Assembly: GCA_015680685.1 (NCBI GenBank)
Contig: MNCI01011437.1
Coordinates: 71,103-105,832 of the forward strand
Reading direction: 5' to 3'
From: Gnetum montanum
Lineage: Eukaryota; Streptophyta; Gnetopsida; Gnetales; Gnetaceae
DNA length: 34,730 nt
Positions within the stretch are counted from its first letter, which is position 1; the number at the start of each line of letters is the position of its first letter. A program made the position numbers and the translations under genes. A model generated the notes under the pieces. It did no database searches and was not told the DNA's origin. It saw nothing but the letters and a program-made list of their open reading frames with translations. Positions 1 to 11,267 of the stretch are shown here, in pieces.

Positions 1-2029
1 AATGTTTTGGAAGATGTGAAGGTTAGTTCAAAGCCATGATCAACAAAAGTTATGCAAGTGGGTCCTCCCCAAAGTAGGCTCTTGCCATAATGCACTTGCA
101 TAACCACTTCTATAGATGTCCATGGGCACCTGAGAAGTTAAATGTAGACCATGCCTTTGTTCCAAGCAACACACAACTACCTCAGTTAGGATGTTGCACT
201 ATACTATACAAAACCATTGGGGTCATAATAATATGTAGTAGTGAAGTGAAAAAATGGAATGAGAAGGGATTGCAAAGATCAGGATATAAGGTGCTTTACC
301 ATGTTTACAAGAGGCTCTTGTGATAAGAGTGATTAAAATGAGTAGCATACCTATCCATCCAAGTTCAGACCAAGTCCATACCATGAACAGTGACCTCGCA
401 TTGATGTGTTCTTTCCTACCAATCATAATGAGTCCACAACCACCACAAAGAACAATCATCACTCCAAAAGAGAAGAAAAGAGAAGAACGAAGTAAGGGCC
501 TTAGTTAGAGGGACACCTTCAAGCATGGGTAACATGTCTTTCTAGCCCCATAACTAGTGCTTGTAGCCTAGTATTGTGTCTAAGGGATGTGCTTTGAATT
601 TCCATTATTTTTTTTATTTTTTATTAATTTTTTCTCTTTCTCTCATTTCTTGAATTTTAAATATTTTTTGAAATCAAACCCACACCATGAAAAGACATAG
701 CTTTGGTTTTATTGGTCAACAGAGGAGTGATGATACATTCCAAGAGAAGTGATAAACCACATGAAGGAAGTTGAGAAGAGAACCCAACAAATCCCCTTGA
801 GGTCACACCCTTTGCCATTTTCACTTTGTCATTCCCTCTTTCTTCTAGATATAATGATCATTCATTAATTTTAGTTTCATGAAAGAAGAACCAAATTGTT
901 TCCATGATAAAGATATTTTATTCAGAAAACTGGAGGGATGGATGAGCTAGCATAGCACAAAAACCCAATGCATAGCATTGACTTCTGCATCATGAATGGA
1001 AATATTATTAACAAAAACATAAAAGACATGCATAAATAAACAAAAAATTACTTAAGAAAAGAGAAAAATATAAAGAAAAGAAAAATATTAAGAAATGGAA
1101 AACATATAAAGAATCCAAACATTTTGGAAGAAATAGGAAAATGATAAAAAATTGTAAAAGAAAAAAGGTAAAAAACACTTATTAGTTCTTAAACTAGGAT
1201 GGAGCATCTCTCTCATGAATAATCTTATGACCACACATTTAGGAGATGGACTACAAAATCCCCTGGTTACACACCACTGATTTTCCATCTATCATCATTA
1301 CTAATCTAATTAATCATGTGGTAGCACATCTAACATTGGTGATAGTCTCGCTTCGATCATTTAGAAACGTATATTCATCTAGACTTGAAGGTATTTCTGT
1401 TTTGAAGGATCCAGATGTGTTTTCTTCTTCTTCTTGATTTTTTGTTTTAATTCTTAAGTTTTCATGTTTAATATTATTTTCCAATGTATAATCAAAGTGT
1501 AAGAACTAATAAGTGGATCAGTTACTTTTATGCATCTTTGAAATAGTTTTATATTCTCATTTTCAAGTCACTGGATGTCTTTTGGTTTAGTGGCTACTAT
1601 GTAGACTAGTTTTTGCTCACACACTTGTTCCTTAGCTTTATTATAGATTGTGTTAATATTTTGAATTTCTAGCCCATAGCTGCACCCTTTACTATTAGTA
1701 GTGATGCATGGATTCTTTTGTCTCTCCACAGTGATAGGATTATCATTTATGTCTTGTGTTGGAGTGGTAATGGTTGTTGGCTTTTGCATATGATTAGGAG
1801 AAATCGTTCTGATGAGGAAGAGTGTTACACTAGATTGGTCTTGTGCTAGTTTTGATGTGCTAGTAGGTCTATGAGTTTTGCACCCATGTGAGGAAACCAT
1901 CCTAAAGATATGAGATTTTCAAGGTTGTGGTTGAGATCTACTAGCATTATCATTTTTGTGTATGTTCATAGCACAAGTGGCATTCTTTCATTAATGTTGT
2001 GGTGCTGAATCTTCTTTTGTTATTAGTGG
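1..2029. other. AT-rich region without identifiable gene
   Basis: I see no supported gene here. The longest open frames (for example minus-strand 223-462, hydrophobic, and minus-strand 1568-1900) match no family I recognise. A T-rich run at about 606-665 and an A-rich run at about 1035-1165 are low-complexity. The stretch below 2030 may hold more of the minus-strand retroelement described next, because it lies downstream of that gag, but I find no protease or RT motif. Confidence 0.5.
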
Positions 2030-3948
2030 TGGCATGTGATGTAGGGAAGTATGAAAATATTGAGGATATGACTAAGGGTGAGAGGCATGAGATGGTGATC
2101 ACATAAAAGATGTTGCAGGTTGATATTCAAGAGAGTGGTAATAGTGATTTGAGGTAGATGAAGTAGAACTAGTTGGGAAAATAGGTTGTTGAACATAATA
2201 TTCATACGAGTTTGGTTAGTATTAAGGGTAATGCTAGTTTGATGATGGCCTCCTCCATGACTATGGGTTTTGCCACTACAGTTGATAGTAGCTTTGAAGT
2301 TGATAAAAAATCCCACTAGGATAGTATAGTTGGTTGTAGGACTATCTATAATTACCTTGTGAGTAAGGCAATTTCCTAGGTGTTTTCTATTGAAACTTAG
2401 GATTGAAAGCAAAAGCCCAATACTCATGTAGATGTAACATAACTGGGAAATAGTCCTTTGGATGATCATATAGGCAGATGTCACATCCATCATTCTCTTT
2501 TGCGGTTGAGTCTATAGCCTCTTCTTCTAGAATTATTTTTCCTTTTTGTTCATAAATGTTCCAAGCTATTTATTGTTTCTTTTTCCTCTTCTTATTTTGA
2601 TCACTTGGTTCTTGTTGCGTTGCTCTCTCCTCTATGGTTTTTACATAAGTTGTAACTTTATCATTCATCAACTCCCATATCTTATCTATCCTTGCTTCAA
2701 GCTCATTGATAGATTTTTGTATTAGCAAGGTTTGTTGTGAAGTCACCTCATTGAGAGCTACCTTTTTTTCCTCATCATAAATATGGACCCTTTTCTTTTG
2801 AAGAGTTGGATCCTAGTTATATTTCTCTACATTATTTCATTTACATAGCTCTCCTTCTTATTTTTCCTTTTACTCAATTAGCTTTTGTATTTGATGGGCT
2901 TTCAGTTCATAGAACCAACATTGGGCATAAATCCCAAGGGTATCCCTTGTTTCATTACGAAGTCTATCTAGGATGTCGAAAAGTTTCTCTTTTTGGGAGA
3001 AACCATGGCCTAGACATCTATGTAGTAGTGAATAGTATCTATCCAAGGCCGCATCCAAGGATTCATGTTGTTCTTGTTTCCATCCTTGGATTTTTTTTCT
3101 TACGTTGGACACCCTCGCATTGGTTTGGTATTTTTTTTGAAGAGTTCTAGCATTGTGGACCACTAATGGATGGAATTGGGTTCCAATGATCTATACCAAC
3201 TTTCAGCTTCATATATTAGCACCCTAGGAAAGAGCTTAAGCTTTTGCCACTTGCGTTCAATGTTTTACAAGGTGTAGGCATCATGGAAGGCTTGTAAATG
3301 ATGTTATGGATTATAATTATAGCCTCCCCTAAATTTAGGAATGTTGTCCATATTAAGCTATTTGATGCAATTGTATCTTTGATGCCTTTGGGGTATTTGA
3401 ACTGCCTTTCTAATCTATGTTAGGCCCTTAGTAGCCAGCAAGGATTCATCTGTATCAAATGCATCATGGTGATAATCTATATTTCTATTCATCTGATTGT
3501 GATGATCTTGTTTATGCTTATTTTGATTTCTTTGATTTTACCCTTAGGTTCAATTTCTATATTTATCTTGATCCCATAATGGAGCTCTATCTCTATAGCT
3601 ATGTTTATCTTCATTAGAAGTAGATGTTGAAGAGGAAGAGGAAGAAGGTGAATTCGGAGAACTGCCATGGCTCCTATAGTTCTCCCTATGGTCCCTTGAT
3701 TTATCTTTTCTAGGTTTAGAGAAGACCCTAGAACTTGATGCCCTCCTTGATCTAGGACTTATTCCATCTCCTCTAGAATTATTTATACCAGTTGAACATA
3801 GTCGTTGTGTGTCGTATGGGTTAAAATGAGCATATGAAGCCCCTGCCTAAGGTTGTTTACTTCAATTTTCTTTAGTATAGGACCTATCATTTCTCCTATG
3901 AGAGTTTTCATCATATGATGCATTATTGGTCCTATGTGAAGAAGACAT
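2030..3948 (-). pseudogene. gag: decayed Ty3/gypsy gag (Athila-like)
   Basis: This is a retroelement capsid gene on the minus strand, broken by many stops. A possible ATG at 3948 opens a Ser/Arg-rich N-terminal part. At about 3390-2870 the Retrotrans_gag core is visible: KLKLFPRVLIYEAESWY, then SLEPNSI, then QEQHESLDAALDRYYSLLHR and GHGFSQ, in the order typical of Athila gag. At about 2780-2600 a helical stretch containing LEARIDKIWELMNDK follows. At 2330-2030 one frame is rich in Tyr, Pro, Ser and Gln, as gag tails often are. The start lies about 110 bases after a recognisable primer binding site. The family call rests on remembered motifs, so Athila-like is likely rather than certain. Confidence 0.7.
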
Positions 3949-4056
3949 GGTTTTAACATGTGTGACTTTAAAATATTAATATTTTCTAATAGATAAATTG
4001 TTAACACCTTAACAATGATCGTTTATGATACAACTAATCTAGATAACTAGCACCAT

Positions 4057-4074
4057 CCCTAACAATGATGCCAA
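4057..4074 (-). promoter_or_regulatory. decayed primer binding site, tRNA-Asp type
   Basis: On the minus strand this reads TTGGCATCATTGTTAGGG. The classical Athila tRNA-Asp site (from memory TGGCGCCGTTGCCGGGG) differs at six of 17 places, and all six are C-to-T or G-to-A. It sits between the LTR edge at 4075 and the gag start, as a primer binding site should. Confidence 0.6.
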
Positions 4075-4819
4075 TGATGAGCGATGGATGTATCGTACAT
4101 TCAACCATATGACTCACAAGTGTTCATGCATGATTTGGTTGAATTTGTGGAGGGGTCTAGTTGTGCATCTAGATTGTTAAGCATTGATCGTAGTGCACTA
4201 TCTTTTCACTTGGACAAGTGGTAGCATTGTCATGTATGGTTTAGTCCAAAGTTAGACTATGATTGTTGATGTTGTTTTGACTTTATGCTATTTCTAATGA
4301 TAATATAGAAATTAACTATTTTATATAATTAACAATAAGAAGATAAATGTTGAACTAGCCTATGGGCTATGAGTGTCTATTCCTAGCTTGCTGTATAGGT
4401 CCTGAACTAACGTATCCACTATTGGGATTATCAAGTGTTATGCTACTAGGTGAACCAAGTAATAATGCTATTGGGATTACTAAGAAAATACGTGTTTATG
4501 CTCAAAATTGGTCACACTCATACAACCTATTGATTAACTTGCATGAAATGTAGATATTAACTAAGTACATGAAAAGTAAATTGCATGAAAAGTAAATCCA
4601 ATATAAGTCAAACTACTACAATGAATAAGAATTAATATTGATCTTATAGTTGTTCATGGAATGTTTCTAGGTACATTTCCACTCAAATAAGATGCCATAC
4701 AACTACCTTAGATCCACATTGCGGGCACTCACTAACTATTGTCTAAGACTATAGAATAAAACTGCAAGAGTTTCACTGCTCTATTGACAAAAGAATGCCA
4801 AAAACATGGTGGGAGCACC

Positions 4820-4827
4820 TATTTATA
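4820..4827 (-). promoter_or_regulatory. TATA box of the Athila-like LTR
   Basis: The minus strand reads CCTATAAATAGG around this site, a near-ideal plant TATA box. It lies inside the LTR, about 750 bases from the LTR/PBS edge, which leaves room for R and U5. Confidence 0.6.
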
Positions 4828-4849
4828 GGCAAAAACAAACACTATGTTG

Positions 4850-4905
4850 ATGGGTACATGTTGATGTAGTTGCATTGAGGTAGTTGCGTTGAAGTGGCTG
4901 TGTTG
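4850..4905. repeat. 14-bp tandem repeat, four copies
   Basis: Plus-strand units are atgggtacatgttg, atgtagttgcattg, aggtagttgcgttg and aagtggctgtgttg. They lie about 25 bp upstream of the minus-strand TATA box, in the likely U3. Confidence 0.75.
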
Positions 4906-4910
4906 ATGCA

Positions 4911-5339
4911 CCAATGCTTCATTACTAGATCTACAAGTAAAATCATAATAGGATTAATAATTCAACCTAGAAATACATTCAAATTTATTTTGATAACAAA
5001 AGCTCATATACTTTTATCTATCGAAACCCTTAAATTAATAAATAAAAATTTTTTGTACAAAATTTCCTACTTGTGCTCAAATTCTAGTTTCTTTATGCCA
5101 TGCAAAAATTCTTGTAGAAATCCTTTCCTCATACTTTGCAACCTATCAAAATCAAACTAGAGAAGGATGTAAAAAAAAATAATCTTGAAATAATCCACTA
5201 GAAGAATATGTCAGATCAATGTACACCTAGACATGCTATGACTACTACAATCATTGCTACTATTTCTTCAACCTTGTGTTACTCAATTGACAAATCTAAA
5301 CTCCTCATCTAATGCTATGATCATATGTTAAGATGAATA
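4911..5339. other. AT-rich flank, no gene seen
   Basis: This may include the rest of the minus-strand LTR. The open frame at 4894-5160 on the plus strand shows no recognisable domain. Confidence 0.4.
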
Positions 5340-5460
5340 ATAAAAGTTAGCATAGTGGTATGGGTCTTGGCCTGGTCATCCTAGGTCATAGGGTTTAATT
5401 ATACTAAGTAGCACTAAGTTATAAACCTCTATAAATCTTGGGATGTACCTATGTTTTAAT
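5340..5460 (+). mobile_element. tRNA-derived SINE candidate
   Basis: TAGCATAGTGG at 5348-5358 fits the RNA polymerase III A box (TRGYNNARNNG). GGGTTTAATTA at 5391-5401 fits a B box (GGTTCGANTCC) after C-to-T and G-to-A change. The spacing of about 32 bp between them is tRNA-like. The phrase tcttgggatgtac in the tail recurs near 5791, perhaps a second copy or a shared tail. Edges and target duplication are not resolved. Confidence 0.55.
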
Positions 5461-6614
5461 TATTTTTGATTTCAACATTTCCCCCTCCCCCTTCCTAAAG
5501 ATTTATAATTCTTGAGTAAGAAGATTAAAGAATTAGGTCTACTTAGGAAGATAAAAGGTTTTTAGTTTAAGTCACATTTGAAACATCATTATATTCTTAT
5601 ATAATTCTTCTAAATTATCTAAAACTAAAACTAAAATTTTGTTTATGTTTACTAAAACCCTCTAAATTTGTTGGACTAGTTAAAGTTCATTTAATAATTT
5701 TGTTGGTAGATAACTTAGTATAGCCCACTAGAATTAAACTTGTCACCTAGGTTTTACAAGAAAAGAGTTTATGGTATTGGCTATATGTCTTGGGATGTAC
5801 TCATAGTCATTTTTTAAGCTTCTTCCTTGTTAATGATTCAAAGATTAATTTCATTCAAAAAAAAGGCTAGAGAATTATGGAGATCATTTTAGATTCCATG
5901 CTAACTTGACTATTATTGTTATCTACTTCAAAACTACATAACCCTAATTCTGTATGAACTACATCATAAGGCTTCGACGGTTCAGCACTAGGCTTTGGCT
6001 TTAGGTGTAAGAACCTCCCCTAATCTTCAAAGAAGAGGATTAATACTAGATACATATAGTATAGTGACATGTCCTAATTATCTTAAGGTGATAGTTTTAC
6101 ATGCATGTACATTTGTGCTCATGGAACACACACACAACATACATGGGCACAAACATTCATTCATGTGAAGCCACTATGTTAAGACAACTAGGACACATCC
6201 TTATACTACACACATCTTGCCCTAACCCCCATCTCTAAAGATCGGGTGAGGTTCCTATGCCTAAAGCCAAAACCTAGGCTACATAATGAGGACATAAACT
6301 TCACCAGTGTTAGTCCCAAGCTTAGATACAAAAAGAGGAGGGTTAGCGTTAAGTTGGTAACTAGTTTTAAAACTTTGCCAAATCTCTTGGATGAGTTCTT
6401 TTTTAGATTTTGTAGATGATAGGACATTTTCCAAATGCAATATGTAGTAGTCACAAGGTTGGGTTGCTATGGAAAAAGGGCAAAGACTTTCCATTAAAAA
6501 AAGATCTAGCTCTTCATAAAGGTGAATGGTGGAAATGAACTTATGGAATCAACCTCATTTTGTTGGGATAAGGCTAGGATGATGATGGTGATGATGAATA
6601 TTTCTTTATAATAG
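5461..6614. other. intergenic DNA flanking the large element
   Basis: No gene is supported. A plus-strand phrase at about 6560-6597 (gttgggataaggctaggatg followed by GAT/GGT triplets) resembles the 3' tail of plant RTE-type LINEs and related SINEs. The five bases before the LTR (6610-6614, aatag) would be one copy of a target duplication whose partner lies outside the window. Confidence 0.4.
6555..6600 (+). mobile_element. possible LINE/SINE 3' tail fragment
   Basis: TTGTTGGGATAAGGCT followed by a triplet run (gatgatgatggtgatgatga) matches, from memory, the common end of plant RTE LINEs, where GGGATAAGGCTT precedes TTG or GAT triplets. Only the tail is seen; no LINE protein is visible upstream. 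Confidence 0.3.
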
Positions 6615-6836
6615 TGAAACACCATGAAAAATTTGAGGCTTCGACGGTTCAGAAAAATCTTGTGACTTAGGCAAAAAATGTGCAACAAAACACGGCTCAA
6701 CAAGTTCTCTCTTCCGTAAGAGGTCCATTCTGCCATCATACACAGTGCAACGTGATGAGCTCTAGAACAAGACCAAGGATGCATAACAGCAGGCCTTCAA
6801 CCTTGCAAGCTTCCTATATTACAAAGATCTTAACTT

Positions 6837-7335
6837 TTGGCATATTACGTTGCGTTACGCAACATGGCGTAATGTCATATAGCACAACGTAATGATAGAA
6901 GGCGGTCCATCACGACAAATCGGAAATCCAGCAAACTCCCAAGGCACAAGCAATAATCTATAGTTTGCCATACATTTTAGCAAGTTCTCTTTTTCAAATA
7001 AAGGGCCTATTATGCTGCATTACACAGTGTAGCGTAATAGACCCTAGAAGAATTGAACAGAAACAAAGGGAGCGCAATGATAACATGCTTCCGCAAGATT
7101 TGCCATTTTACGCTGGATTACGCTATGCAGCGTAATCTAATGTGATGTAGCGTAATCCAGCATGATGCCACATAGTTGCCATTTTACGCTAGATTACGCT
7201 ACGCAGCGTAATCTAATGTGATGCAACGTAATCTAGCATGATGCCACATAGTCAAAGAAACAATTTGTCACCAAAGCTCAAACAAGAGTGGCTTATGACG
7301 CATTACGCCGCAAAGCATAATATAACGTGATGCCA
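6837..7335. repeat. palindromic TTACGCT/AGCGTAA blocks in U3
   Basis: The region is packed with inverted repeats such as GATTACGCT and AGCGTAATC separated by 4 bases (about 7107-7131 and 7187-7212), with looser copies from 6837 to 7325. The same blocks occur in the 3' LTR. They hold many of the CpG sites in the LTR. Confidence 0.75.
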
Positions 7336-7427
7336 CAAGCTTCAAACACAAAAGGATCAAGTCAACGACATCTTGTAAGTCTAGGAAACACATCATCCAA
7401 ACTGTGTTTTTCTCCTGACTATAACCT

Positions 7428-7434
7428 TATAAAA
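7428..7434 (+). promoter_or_regulatory. TATA box of OUTER LTR
   Basis: CCTTATAAAATG lies about 34 bp before the poly(G) tract. The same phrase is kept in each 3' LTR unit (TATGAAA at about 32880, TATAAAA at about 33775 and 34692). Confidence 0.55.
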
Positions 7435-7461
7435 TGTCTCAATTGACAAGAATAAAGGGAA

Positions 7462-7480
7462 GGGGGGGGGGGGGGGGGGG
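7462..7480 (+). repeat. poly(G) tract, 19 G, near the presumed transcription start
   Basis: A run of 19 G follows AAGGGAA. An unresolved base (n) lies at 7489, so length and flank may be inexact. Corresponding runs are 7, 25 and at least 6 G in the 3' LTR units. Confidence 0.85.
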
Positions 7481-8095
7481 CGGGCCACNACAAGAAAAGG
7501 TGGATGAGCTTTTTCTGCAAGTAGTTTTGTCCCATTGGTGATTGTTGGAAACTTTTGGCAAGAAGATTGAAAAGAAGACGATTGTTGGATACTCTGCTTC
7601 AAGTCTGACCTCTTTGTACCCAGATTAGCTTGAATAAGGTAGATCAACCTTTGCTTGCTTCGTCTTTAAATAGTTTTCTTGTTATTAATACTTGCTTTGC
7701 CTAAGCTGAAGCTTGCTTGTAATCACTGCATCTAAAACATTTTATTCGTGGGTCAAGTTCCAGGTCTTGGGATTGCCTATGTTCTAAATCTGTGTAATTG
7801 TGTCCTATCTATATGAACTTTGTAAATCGTATCGAATCAACTGTTTTCAACCACTTTCAAAATTAACAATACTACACCTTCTCGTAAAGATTCGTTGCCT
7901 TGTCATCTATATCATAAAAAAATTTGTTTCATTTTACTGATCAAGTAAGTCCTTGTCTGATCGACAAGATCATTCAGGGCACCTTGGATTTGTTTTCTCT
8001 AACATGGCCTTCGCACAGATCCGGGGTTAAAATTGTGTACACGAATTCCCGCTCGGTATTTCCAGCGACCGATGTTTTCCATCGTTACAGTTTTT

Positions 8096-8113
8096 TGGCG
8101 CAAGAAGGAGGGC
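8096..8113 (+). promoter_or_regulatory. OUTER primer binding site
   Basis: TGGCGCAAGAAGGAGGGC begins with TGG, the complement of a tRNA CCA end, 6 bases after the LTR end. INNER has a matching site with the same AGGAGGGCC tail. I do not assign the tRNA. Confidence 0.6.
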
Positions 8114-8348
8114 CTGAACCTCTGATCCACATTTTACGGGTAACCTTGTAAGCTATCTATATCCACTTTCAACCAATGTGAATGTAAAACCTCTGTGGTG
8201 GTTTACGAAATCGTGTGGTACAGATCGATCACTGTGACGATTCCTCTGGAATTCTACAGGGTAGAAAGCCCAATCTTAGCTTTGTCCTATCGTCACCTTC
8301 AAAATCTTTACATTTGTCGTTCTCACTATTAATCGATCTATTCAGAAA
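8114..8348 (+). other. OUTER 5' leader
   Basis: This is untranslated leader between the primer binding site and the gag ATG at 8349. No repeat or other gene is seen. A short ORF overlapping 7924-8151 crosses the LTR edge and is not coding. Confidence 0.6.
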
Positions 8349-11267
8349 ATGGACTCTATACGTGCCACTACTGCTGCTATGACCGTCACAGATCTCGGTA
8401 TTACAACTATAAATCCCTTCACCATTGTCAAATCAATAGTTGCCTTTGGCACAATGGGTCATCAAGGACCATCACATCACTCATTGAGACTGCAGGGTAT
8501 GGACACCTCCTTCACCATCTTGTCGCCCGAGGAATATAATTTCATTTGCGTTAAAATCCAAGCGAAACTGGCCGTTGATCGAGCTGAACTGGAAGCAAAG
8601 AGAAATTATGAATTGATTTACAAAGGGGGTCAGGATTTCATTCCTACCGCATATGACTTCATCCCACTTACCGAACATCATCACAAACTCCTATCGCAAC
8701 TTATTATGGCTAAGAATCAAACTTCACATCAATCTATTGTGGAACCTCAAAATGAAGAGGAAGAGGATGAATTCGCAACCCAATCTAAACATGCGGATTC
8801 ATATCATACCCTTAGCCCCCACATGTATGTGAATCTATTATTTCATCCTTTCATAGGAGAGACTATGCCCCTCAATGCAATCACGACCTCTCAAATGCAT
8901 GTGCCCATCCCCACCATTCCACCAATCACTACGCTGCCCTCTTTCATGCAGGTGCAAACTCCATCTCAAAATAACATAGGGGTGACTCTCCCACCCTAGG
9001 TAATTGGGATACCATTAGTGATACCTGCCTCCATAGATGCACACTTTATCCCATGAGTGCAAGTTCATGCCGTGCCTCTAACTCGTCTGGTCCAAAACCC
9101 GATGCAGAGTTTCCTATCACAACCCACATTGGGGCAACAGATCGTCCCTGTTGTCCAGTCGTAGTGATCTATCCAACAACCTATAGTCAGTTAATGGACT
9201 GCACCTATTACCCAACAACGCCAACAATCTACGCTTTACAGTATGCGACCCTTGGTCTTGTCCACCGTAAACATTCCATAGTCAACCGTGCAACTCCCTT
9301 ACATCCCGCCTTCTACGTAGCAGTTGCATGGCACCCAACCTAGTCAGCCAACTCCCCCATCCATAGGTTTGGATCAAGATTTTCAACTTATCCAAACTCT
9401 CACTAAAGAGGTTAAACGCCCCAAGGCTGCTGGCTCTGACGTGGTACAAGTCATGGACTTCTGATGATCCAATTAGTCCATCAGTCCCTGTTTTGTCATT
9501 GCCTCCTGGGATGTCACTTCCCCATTTCACGAAATACAAAGAGGAAGGCAATCACAATGCTCATTTGGTTACTTTTAGATCAGAATTGCTGCTATTGCAA
9601 CAATGGCCACATACAATCATTCGTGTCTTTTCTATGTCTTTAACAGGCAAAGCTTTGGACTGGTATCAAGCACTCCCACATGCTTCCATTTCAACCTTGG
9701 AAGAGTTGCTAACGTAGTTTGTGACCCATTTTAAGTACAACCTGAAGCTGGAAGTCATGCTAGACCAACTCATGGGAGTCAAGCAAGACCCGCTTGAGTT
9801 AGTTCAAAATTTTATACAGTGGTGGAGCGCTACTTTGAATGAAATCCATGAACCCATCACGGAGGCCCACCTATTGGCAATCTTCAAAGGGGCAGTTAAT
9901 GACTTTATTAAGTCTAAACTATACTACCTTGCTTCCCACTCCCTTAGCCAAGCCTTCGCTCAGACTAAGAGCATCTAAGACGCAGCGGAGGCTAGCAAAG
10001 ATCCAACGTATGTGGTCTACAAAAATTCCCATAGTAAAAGTGAAGACAAAGATAAAGCCACGTAGACAATAGTAGCGGCAGTTGCCGAAGGAGGCAAGAA
10101 GAAAAATAACAACAAGAAAACACCCATGAAATCTGCTGAGCCAACAACTAGTTCAAGTAGTGCTAATCAAGAAACGCCTTCTGCCCCTGAAGCACCTCCG
10201 CAACCAAGGCCTAAATTTGAGCGTAAAGATCGCTCAAATTACGCGGCTCTAACTATAAAGCCTTCTGAACTCTTGAAATAATTAATGGGAATTGGCCATA
10301 TTCGACATAAGAAAATATTTGAGGAGGCTCTGAAACATCACAGACACCATTGTGAGTTGCTTAAGAACCCCTCCTTGGCCCAACCTCACAAGCCGCCAGT
10401 TCCCAAGAACTTTAGGTTGGATCGGTTTTGTGACTATCATTAATTGTGTGGTCATGACACAGATTACTACTAGGCATTGAAAGATGACATTCAATGTCTG
10501 ATGGACCATGGTGACCTCATCCTAGATAGCAGTAGTCCAGCACGCCTAGAAAATCAAGCCATGCATGTGTATCGAGACCCATTAAATGCCAATAACATAG
10601 GGTACACAATAAATGTGGTAGAGAAGAGGGCGATGGTCAACCACAGCCAAAATAGCCTTTTGTGTTACGAATGCTCCCTCGTCAGCCCCTAGCAATAGGT
10701 CCCTCAACATCGATGAGCAGTGGCCCAAAGCAACCCTTTGTCCTCCGAACCCATTCTCAGACCACTGGTCGACAACCTATTGTTGTTGAAGCTGCAGCCC
10801 AGTCCGCGCCTATGCCCAAGGCACCCTTTTTCATCAGGGTGCCGACACTACCAGCAGTCACTCCCTTGCAAGGGAAAACTTCTAAGTCGATTCCCCAAAT
10901 TCAAATCAACAGAAAAGAAGAATAGGGTACGAAAAATGACACGACCAAGGATCATTTTACGATGGGGTTTCCTAAGCCTAAACCCCTTGCCTCTACACCC
11001 TTATCCCTACTTTCCAAAGAGGCCAAAGTTACACAAACGTGACCATCTCTTCCTAGCCAAGAAAAAAATGGTCCTCGACCATATACCACCCTTCCCTAAG
11101 AAATTCGCCTCTTGGGGCGAATGGAAGAGGAAAAGGGTGACAAACAACCAGGTCGTGAGTGAGACCTCTTCGATGCCTTTACACAAGTCAAACAAGCTCT
11201 AAAGTAAAAGAATACAACATTGAGCCTCTATGACTTGCTCATGGCATTGTAGAAACATCGTGAGGCC
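8349..11267 (+). pseudogene. gag: OUTER gag (broken)
   Basis: This is the capsid/nucleocapsid gene. The ATG at 8349 opens 216 codons whose middle (ILSPEEYNFICVKIQAKL, later DFIPLTEHHHKLLSQL) is matched by INNER. A Gln/Pro linker with several stops follows. The Retrotrans_gag core is at about 9520-9980: NAHLVTFRSELLLL, ALDWYQALP, FIQWWSATLNEIHEP and GAVNDFIKSKLYYL. The nucleocapsid knuckle at 10429-10470 keeps C-x2-H-x4-H but has Tyr in place of the last Cys. Frame changes near 9465 (INNER has five extra bases, accgc, there) and near 10680, plus many stops, make it non-functional. The 3' part (about 10690-11230) is Pro/Lys-rich. Confidence 0.85.

Larger units (their letters stand above)
4075..4910 (-). 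repeat. partial LTR of the minus-strand element
   Basis: The LTR abuts the primer binding site, with plus-strand TGATGA at 4075 (minus-strand end ...CA). It contains a good TATA box at 4820-4827 and a short tandem repeat upstream of it. The outer boundary was not found. It lies beyond 4910 and possibly near 5.2 kb. No partner LTR was recognised in the window. Confidence 0.5.
6615..8089 (+). repeat. OUTER 5' LTR
   Basis: It starts TGAAACACC and ends ...CGTTACA, immediately before a 6-base spacer and the primer binding site. The length is 1475 bp. It matches the region from 32068 along most of its length. It holds palindromic ACGCT/AGCGT blocks in U3, a TATA box at 7428 and a poly(G) tract at 7462. 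Confidence 0.85.

Noticed and set aside
223-462. 79-codon hydrophobic minus-strand frame as a membrane protein gene
   Set aside because: No family recognised, no supporting start context, and AT-rich surroundings.
6837-7335. CRISPR-like array from repeated TTACGCT blocks
   Set aside because: Repeats are short, imperfect palindromes of irregular spacing in a plant LTR; no cas genes.
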